20,486 nucleotides of DNA from an uncultured Clostridia bacterium (GTDB taxonomy: Bacteria > Bacillota > Clostridia > TANB77 > CAG-508), in NCBI GenBank assembly GCA_948976265.1, contig CARFUA010000007.1:76697-97182 (forward strand), in the 5' to 3' direction. Below the pieces are notes generated by a model. That model was given only the letters and a program-made list of their open reading frames with translations. It made no database searches and was not told the DNA's origin. This document shows, piece by piece, positions 16,098 through 20,486 of the stretch. How positions within the stretch are numbered: position 1 is the first letter of the stretch; the number at the start of each line of letters is the position of its first letter. The translations under genes and the position numbers were made by a program.

Positions 16098-17069
16098 CTA
16101 TTTCATCAAATATTCTTCATGCTCCAAATACCAATCAATTGTCTTCACAATACCATCTTCAAATTTTGTTTTAGGAAGCCAACCTAATTCGTTATGAATT
16201 TTCGTTGGGTCGATGGCATAACGATAATCATGACCTTTTCTGTCTTCCACAAAAGAAATCAAATCTTCTGATTTGCCTAATCTTTGTAAAATTAATTTGA
16301 CTATTTCAATATTACGTTTTTCATTATGTCCACCGATATTATATCTTTCTCCTTTTTTGCCTTCGTGTAAAACCAAATCAATTGCCTCACAGTGGTCTTC
16401 CACAAAAAGCCAATCTCGAATATTTAATCCTTCGCCATAAACAGGCAATTTTTCATCTTTTAACGCTAAACTAATCATATGCGGAATCAATTTTTCATGA
16501 TGTTGATATGGACCATAATTGTTCGAACAATTTGTCACACAAACATTCATTTTAAAGGTTTCTGCATAGGCTAAAGCAATCAAATCAGAGGATGCTTTTG
16601 AAGCAGAATACGGACTGTTTGGCTGAATTGGAGAAGTTTCCGTAAAATATCCTTCCTCACCCAAAGTCCCATAAACTTCATCGGTTGAAACATGCACAAA
16701 ACGATTTTGACTTCCTTCTCCCCAAAATTGCTTTGCTGCTTCTAACAAAGTGTGGGTTCCAATCACATTCGTTTCTGTAAAAATAAATGGATTTTTGATG
16801 CTGTTGTCTACGTGAGATTCCGCAGCAAAATGTACAACACTATCTATCTCATATTTTTTGTATGTTTCCATCACTTTGTCAAAATCACAAATATCACCTT
16901 GCACAAATGTGACTTTATCTTTAATATTGTTTAAATTTTCGATATTTCCAGCATATGTTAGTTTATCGAAAATAATAAAATTGTATTTCCCTTCGTATTT
17001 TTTCACCATTAATTCTGCAAAATTCGCACCAATGAAGCCTGCAGCTCCCGTTATCATAATATTTTTCAT
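16098..17069 (-). CDS. rfbB: dTDP-glucose 4,6-dehydratase
   Basis: The enzyme converts dTDP-glucose to dTDP-4-keto-6-deoxyglucose, the second step of dTDP-L-rhamnose synthesis. The 323-residue protein is an extended short-chain dehydrogenase: NAD-binding TGAAGFIG at 7-14, DKLTYAGN at 35-42, FAAESHVDNS at 81-90, catalytic STDEVYG (T129, D130, E131) and the YSASK pair Y154/K158. SNNYGPYQ and GLNIRDWLFVEDH follow as expected. Length and motifs are complete. AAAGGAG sits 6 nt before the ATG and overlaps the stop of the HD gene. It is separated from the other rhamnose genes by that HD gene, a slightly unusual order. Confidence 0.97.
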   Translation of the reverse strand: MKNIMITGAAGFIGANFAELMVKKYEGKYNFIIFDKLTYAGNIENLNNIKDKVTFVQGDICDFDKVMETYKKYEIDSVVHFAAESHVDNSIKNPFIFTETNVIGTHTLLEAAKQFWGEGSQNRFVHVSTDEVYGTLGEEGYFTETSPIQPNSPYSASKASSDLIALAYAETFKMNVCVTNCSNNYGPYQHHEKLIPHMISLALKDEKLPVYGEGLNIRDWLFVEDHCEAIDLVLHEGKKGERYNIGGHNEKRNIEIVKLILQRLGKSEDLISFVEDRKGHDYRYAIDPTKIHNELGWLPKTKFEDGIVKTIDWYLEHEEYLMK

Positions 17070-17080
17070 AATTTTCTCCT

Positions 17081-17854
17081 TTACCCTATTTTTCTATCTA
17101 CATATTTCATTGCAATCTCTGCAATTTTATCCATTCTCTCATTCGTCTTTTCATCTTGTGCATTAATTTTTCTGACAAACTTTCTAATATAATCTTTTTC
17201 CTTAATAATTTTTAGTGTTTCACGAAAAGTAATAGTATAAATATGTGCAATAATTGCAACCATAATATCCATATCGGTTTTCGCTTTCGAATACAACATG
17301 ACTTCTTCTTTTTTGAAATCTTCAAAAAACGCTGGACTCAAAATTTCTTGGGATACATTTTGGCTTCCAAAATGGGTATATTCTTCTGGCTTACTTTCTA
17401 GGCATACCCTAAAAATATCCAAATTATCCGCATCTCGGACGATTTTACAATACAGCATTTCCTCCTCAGATAAACCTTTTTCAATTTCCCATTTATTATG
17501 GTTATTGATTGCCTTATAAAGAATCGTATCATATTTTTCGTCTTCCACAAAATTTCGAATTTCCTTATCACCAAACAAGACTTCTACACTTTTTTGTCCA
17601 TGGTCAATGCTCAATTTATCCGAATACGTGCCATACCATTTCCATTGTTCAAATCGGCCAATATCATGAAGTAAGCCAATTAGCTCTGCTAAATCTTGTT
17701 CTTCTTCTGACAAATTCAGAGATTTCGCAATTCTTCTTGCCTCTTCAGCTACATGATACATATGAACTACTTTTAACGCAATTCTTGGCTCTTCTAAATC
17801 AAATTTCAAACTGTATTCTTTAAAATATTGTTTAGCCTTAATTAAGTCAATCAT
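17081..17854 (-). CDS. HD-domain metal-dependent phosphohydrolase of unknown substrate
   Basis: The 257-residue soluble protein has the HD signature: H31 (VVHMYHVAEEA), the HD pair H63-D64 in LLHDIGRF, H118 in NNHNKW, and the late RDAD (140-143). HD enzymes hydrolyse phosphate mono- or diesters, often nucleotides. It has no partner domain and no membrane segment. It lies between rfbC and rfbB, 11-15 nt from each, so it is co-transcribed with the dTDP-rhamnose genes. A clean-up role on nucleotides or sugar phosphates is possible, but nothing in the sequence names the substrate. AAGGAG stands about 11 nt before the ATG, a little far. Confidence 0.83.
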   Translation of the reverse strand: MIDLIKAKQYFKEYSLKFDLEEPRIALKVVHMYHVAEEARRIAKSLNLSEEEQDLAELIGLLHDIGRFEQWKWYGTYSDKLSIDHGQKSVEVLFGDKEIRNFVEDEKYDTILYKAINNHNKWEIEKGLSEEEMLYCKIVRDADNLDIFRVCLESKPEEYTHFGSQNVSQEILSPAFFEDFKKEEVMLYSKAKTDMDIMVAIIAHIYTITFRETLKIIKEKDYIRKFVRKINAQDEKTNERMDKIAEIAMKYVDRKIG

Positions 17855-17869
17855 TTTTAGCTCTTCTCC

Positions 17870-18454
17870 TTATTTCAAATTCTGAAACAACTCTGTATCT
17901 TTTAATTCTTTCAAACTTGGCCATAATGCATCTTTTTCAGAAGTTAAATATTCTTCTTTCGTCATTCCTGGAACACTAGGCCAGACAATTCCGATTTCTG
18001 GGTCATCCCATTTCAAACCACCTTCTGCTGTTCCATTATAAATATCATCACATTTATAACTAAATTCTGCTTCCTCTGATAAAACTAAAAATCCATGTGC
18101 AAATCCTCTTGGAATCATAAACATTTTTTTATTTTCTTCTGAAATAATAACGCCTTCCCATTTTCCATACGTTTTGCTTCCTGGCCTCAAATCGACCGCT
18201 ACATCAAATACTTCTCCTCTAATGCAACGCACCAATTTGGCTTGTGTGTTCTCTTTTTGAAAATGAAGTCCACGCAAAACACCTTTTTTCGATTTAGATT
18301 GATTATCCTGCACAAATTCATTAGTAATCCCAATTTCCTCAAAATCTGGTTTACTATAAGTTTCCATGAAATAACCTCTGTTGTCTCCAAAAACTGTTGG
18401 CTCTATGATATAAACGCCTTCTATTGAAGTATCTATTCTTTTAAATTTTCCCAT
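17870..18454 (-). CDS. rfbC: dTDP-4-dehydrorhamnose 3,5-epimerase
   Basis: RmlC/RfbC converts dTDP-4-keto-6-deoxyglucose to dTDP-4-keto-L-rhamnose. The 194-residue protein has the cupin-type core with VLRGLHFQ (catalytic H64, R61), K73, VAVDLRPGS (D88), IPRGFAHGFLVLS (114-126) and FSYKC with Y133. DDPEIGIVWP follows near 150. All residues expected for catalysis are present and the length is normal. AGAGGTGG precedes the ATG at a short distance. The 47-nt gap from rfbA is the largest inside the rhamnose block; no hairpin with a U-run is visible there. Confidence 0.96.
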   Translation of the reverse strand: MGKFKRIDTSIEGVYIIEPTVFGDNRGYFMETYSKPDFEEIGITNEFVQDNQSKSKKGVLRGLHFQKENTQAKLVRCIRGEVFDVAVDLRPGSKTYGKWEGVIISEENKKMFMIPRGFAHGFLVLSEEAEFSYKCDDIYNGTAEGGLKWDDPEIGIVWPSVPGMTKEEYLTSEKDALWPSLKELKDTELFQNLK

Positions 18455-18501
18455 TTTTCCACCTCTTAAAATTTACTATTTTGACTAACTCCTACTGTCT
18501 C

Positions 18502-19392
18502 TTATTCCTCTCCAAATCGATTTTCCGCCAAATCCTTCAAATATTTTCCATACTCAGTTTTCATAAACTGCTTTGCCAATTCTGCTAATTGATTGGCATC
18601 AATCCAACCTTTCGTATACGCAATTTCTTCTGGACAACTAATTTGAAGTCCTTGTCTTTTTTGAATCGTTTGTACAAAACTTGCCGTTTCTAATAACGCA
18701 TCATGTGTACCAGTATCAAACCATGTCATACCACGTCCTAATTTTTCTACTTTTAATTTTCCACGTTTCATATATTCTTCATTCACTGAAGTAATTTCCA
18801 ATTCTCCTCTTGCAGATGGTTTTACACTCTTTGCAACTTCTACAACATCATTTGTATAAAAATATAATCCTGGAACTGCGTAATTTGATTTTGGCATTTC
18901 TGGTTTTTCCTCAATGGATACCGCTTTTCCATTTTTATCAATTTCTACCACACCATACGCTTTTGGGTCTTTTACATAATAACCAAAAATGGTTGCTTCG
19001 TCTTCTCTTTCAGTTGCTGCTTTTAATTTTTCAGCAAAATGTTCGCCATAAAACATATTATCTCCCAAAATCATCGCTACATTATCATTTCCAATAAAAT
19101 CTTCTCCAATAATAAACGCTTCTGCTAGTCCATTTGGCTTTTCTTGCACCTTATATTCAAAATGCATGCCCCATTTTGAACCATCGCCTAATAATTCTTG
19201 GAAAATAGTCACATCGCGTGGCGTTGAAATAATCAAAACTTCTCGAATATTGGCTTGCATTAAAACCGACAAAGGATAATAAATCATTGGTTTATCATAT
19301 ACTGGCATAATTTGTTTTGAAATCGCAAGGGTAAGTGGATATAATCTCGTTCCACTTCCTCCTGCTAAAATAATTCCCTTTCTATTTTTCAT
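18502..19392 (-). CDS. rfbA: Glucose-1-phosphate thymidylyltransferase
   Basis: RmlA/RfbA joins dTTP and glucose-1-phosphate to make dTDP-glucose, the entry step to dTDP-L-rhamnose. The 296-residue protein has the nucleotidyltransferase signature LAGGSGTRLYPLT (9-21), KPMIYYPL (34-41), GLAEAF (88-93), LGDNMFYG with D111, EEKP (161-164) and WFDTGTHDAL with D226. It is full-length. AAGGGGGTG lies 7-8 nt before the ATG. It follows rfbD by 15 nt and is certainly in the same operon. Confidence 0.97.
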   Translation of the reverse strand: MKNRKGIILAGGSGTRLYPLTLAISKQIMPVYDKPMIYYPLSVLMQANIREVLIISTPRDVTIFQELLGDGSKWGMHFEYKVQEKPNGLAEAFIIGEDFIGNDNVAMILGDNMFYGEHFAEKLKAATEREDEATIFGYYVKDPKAYGVVEIDKNGKAVSIEEKPEMPKSNYAVPGLYFYTNDVVEVAKSVKPSARGELEITSVNEEYMKRGKLKVEKLGRGMTWFDTGTHDALLETASFVQTIQKRQGLQISCPEEIAYTKGWIDANQLAELAKQFMKTEYGKYLKDLAENRFGEE

Positions 19393-19407
19393 GGATACAC
19401 CCCCTTT

Positions 19408-20271
19408 TTACATTTTTCCTTCTTTTACTAAATATCTTTTCAAAGCATCTTCCCAAGCTGGCACTTGAATTCCAACTTTGGCTAATTTTTCTTTGGACAA
19501 TTGAGAATTTTTAGGACGTTTGGCTTGTACAATATTCATCATTTCAATATATTTTTCTGTGGAAACTGGATTAACTTTGCAATCAACCTTTGCATACTCA
19601 AAAATTGCTTTTGTAAAGTCATACCAAGTGGTAAATCCTTCGTTTGTTGAATGATAAACCCCATATGGAATTTCCTTTTCAATTGCTTGTCCTATGATAT
19701 TGGCTAAATCTTCCGCATAAGTCGGACTTCCATGTTGGTCATCAACCACGCTAATTTCTTCTCTTGATTCGCCTAGTTTAAGCATCGTTCTTACAAAATT
19801 ATTTCCTTCTCCATATAACCAAGCTGTTCTGAAAATGTAATATTTATCTGCATTTGCTTTTACTTGTTCTTCTCCTTGCAATTTCGTGATACCATATACA
19901 GTAACCGGCCCTGTTTGATTTTCTTCTTTATAAGCATTTTGAACATCTAAATCGCCATCAAAAACATAATCTGTACTAATATGAACTAATGTAGCATCTA
20001 CTGCCTTGGCTGCTTTGGCTAAATTGCCTGGTCCGTCACTATTAATTCTCTTCACAATTTCTCCAGCTTCTTCTGCTTTATCAACTGCTGTATAAGCCGC
20101 ACAATTTACGATATAATCTGGTTTTAACTGACGAACAAATTCTAAAACCGCTTTTTCATCTGTGATATCTAAATCTGCCACATCTGTACAAGTTAACTCG
20201 TAATTAGATAATCTTTCTTTTACTGAATTGGCAAGCATTCCATTTGCACCAGTTATCAATATCTTTTTCAT
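19408..20271 (-). CDS. rfbD: dTDP-4-dehydrorhamnose reductase, first gene of the operon
   Basis: RmlD/RfbD reduces dTDP-4-keto-L-rhamnose with NAD(P)H to dTDP-L-rhamnose. From the preferred start the 287-residue protein begins MKKILITGANGMLANSV, with the dinucleotide-binding ITGANGML, then VNCAAYTAVDKAEE, HISTDYVFDG, YGITKLQGEE (the YxxxK pair), FRTAWLYGEGNNFV and VVDDQHGSPTYAEDLA, all diagnostic for RmlD. An in-frame ATG at 20301 would add ten residues, but GGAGG at 20280-20284 lies within that extension and 8 nt before ATG 20271. The longer form would also start almost at the predicted transcript 5' end. ATG 20271 is therefore chosen. Confidence 0.97.
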   Translation of the reverse strand: MKKILITGANGMLANSVKERLSNYELTCTDVADLDITDEKAVLEFVRQLKPDYIVNCAAYTAVDKAEEAGEIVKRINSDGPGNLAKAAKAVDATLVHISTDYVFDGDLDVQNAYKEENQTGPVTVYGITKLQGEEQVKANADKYYIFRTAWLYGEGNNFVRTMLKLGESREEISVVDDQHGSPTYAEDLANIIGQAIEKEIPYGVYHSTNEGFTTWYDFTKAIFEYAKVDCKVNPVSTEKYIEMMNIVQAKRPKNSQLSKEKLAKVGIQVPAWEDALKRYLVKEGKM

Positions 20272-20279
20272 CTTTTTTT

Positions 20280-20284
20280 CCTCC
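20280..20284 (-). promoter_or_regulatory. Shine-Dalgarno site that fixes the rfbD start
   Basis: GGAGG on the minus strand, 8 nt before ATG 20271. It decides between this start and the in-frame ATG at 20301. Confidence 0.8.
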
Positions 20285-20312
20285 ATAACATAATTTTTCA
20301 AAATATAGGCTT

Positions 20313-20340
20313 ATTATATCACACGAAACGATTTTGTCAA
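20313..20340 (-). promoter_or_regulatory. Consensus sigma-A promoter of the polysaccharide operon
   Basis: On the minus strand, TTGACA (20340-20335) and TATAAT (20318-20313) are separated by 16 nt; both hexamers are perfect consensus. A TG dinucleotide close before the -10 may help further. The expected transcription start is near 20306, giving a leader of about 35 nt before rfbD. No riboswitch fits in so short a leader. The promoter looks strong and constitutive unless the elements further upstream control it. Confidence 0.88.
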
Positions 20341-20408
20341 AGTTTTTTACAGATAAAATACAATTTACACACAACGTTCACAAAAATTTTTTTACTATTT
20401 TCATTCAT
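20337..20408 (-). CDS. Possible 23-codon small ORF upstream of the promoter
   Basis: ATG at 20408 opens a 23-residue frame (starting MNENSKKIFVNVV, Lys-rich and hydrophobic) ending at a TGA that overlaps the -35 box. AGGAG within AAAGGAGAGG lies 6 nt upstream, a good ribosome binding site. It would need a transcript from further right, since it lies before the operon promoter. It may be a small protein, the remnant start of a lost gene, or chance in AT-rich DNA. No homology is recognisable. Confidence 0.22.
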   Translation of the reverse strand: MNENSKKIFVNVVCKLYFICKKL

Positions 20409-20424
20409 TTTCCTCTCCTTTCAG

Positions 20425-20445
20425 AACAGTCACAAAAGTGACGTT
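20425..20445. repeat. Inverted repeat, possible operator or hairpin
   Basis: GTCAC-AAAA-GTGAC (20429-20442) is a perfect 5-bp palindrome with a 4-nt loop. Adding AAC/GTT across one bulged A lengthens the stem to 8 pairs. No T-run follows on either strand, so it is not an obvious terminator. It lies about 90 nt upstream of the -35 box. Confidence 0.4.
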
Positions 20446-20484
20446 ATACGCATTATGGCAGTTGAATAGTTATACGGTGACGTT
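20438..20484. repeat. Paired short direct repeats upstream of the operon
   Basis: GTTATACG occurs at 20443-20450 and 20469-20476; GTGACGTT occurs at 20438-20445 and 20477-20484. The copies overlap or abut, and the arrangement is cut by the window edge. They could be regulator-binding sites or part of a longer repeat. This sequence is less AT-rich than its surroundings. Confidence 0.4.
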
Positions 20485-20486
20485 TG

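Noticed and set aside
18199..18390. Minus-strand frame inside rfbC
   Set aside because: It is an alternative frame wholly within rfbC, whose catalytic residues are all present; no independent support.
18455..18501. Possible attenuator or internal terminator between rfbA and rfbC
   Set aside because: No inverted repeat with a following T-run is visible in the 47 nt.
20425..20445. Inverted repeat read as a transcription terminator
   Set aside because: The stem is short with a bulge and no T-run follows on either strand.

Overview
The window is AT-rich (GC roughly one third) and every convincing gene lies on the minus strand. Spacing is tight, Shine-Dalgarno sequences are strong (GGAGG/AGGAG types), a consensus sigma-A promoter is visible and stop codons are standard. 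Together with the protein families this suggests a low-GC Firmicute (Clostridia or Bacilli-like). I cannot place it at genus level.

The whole stretch reads as one long surface-polysaccharide operon, transcribed from right to left. It begins at a perfect TTGACA-16-TATAAT promoter (20313-20340), carries 17 complete genes and continues off the left edge in an 18th (1-54). Gaps are under 50 nt and three junctions are 4-nt stop/start overlaps. Layout in transcription order: (1) dTDP-L-rhamnose supply: rfbD, rfbA, rfbC, an HD-domain hydrolase, rfbB (16098-20271). (2) Polymer assembly and export: a 1269-residue fusion protein (12267-16076), a coiled-coil/RgpF/HAD protein (9124-12270), an ABC-2 permease (Wzm type), an RgpB-like GT2, and an ABC ATPase with a C-terminal extension (Wzt type). 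(3) A stand-alone methyltransferase, a membrane-anchored metallo-beta-lactamase-like protein without metal ligands, and a stand-alone tandem GT2. (4) A probable lipid-linked side-branch module: a DPM1/GacI-like GT2, a GacJ-like DUF2304 protein, another GT2 and a small EamA/SMR-type membrane protein.

The most interesting part is the fusion protein. Its order is methyltransferase-like, kinase-like, coiled coil, GT2, GT2. The first three resemble WbdD, the methyltransferase-kinase-coiled-coil terminator of some ABC-exported O antigens, here joined to a tandem glycosyltransferase. Paralogues of both ends occur as separate genes downstream, and the decay is complementary. The fused methyltransferase has lost the SAM-binding glycine motif while the stand-alone one keeps it. 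The fused second GT2 domain keeps its DXD-like site while the stand-alone one has lost it. The kinase-like core (D427, N432, D444) is intact. I infer a rhamnan-type polymer built on a lipid carrier, possibly capped by a split kinase/methyltransferase system, exported by the ABC transporter and decorated outside by a GacI/GacJ-like branch. The parallel to streptococcal rgp/gac clusters is clear; chain composition and the capping chemistry are not provable from sequence.

No RNA genes, insertion sequences, CRISPR arrays or gene-free stretches over 300 nt were seen. The only sizeable gap is the 215-nt upstream region at the right end.
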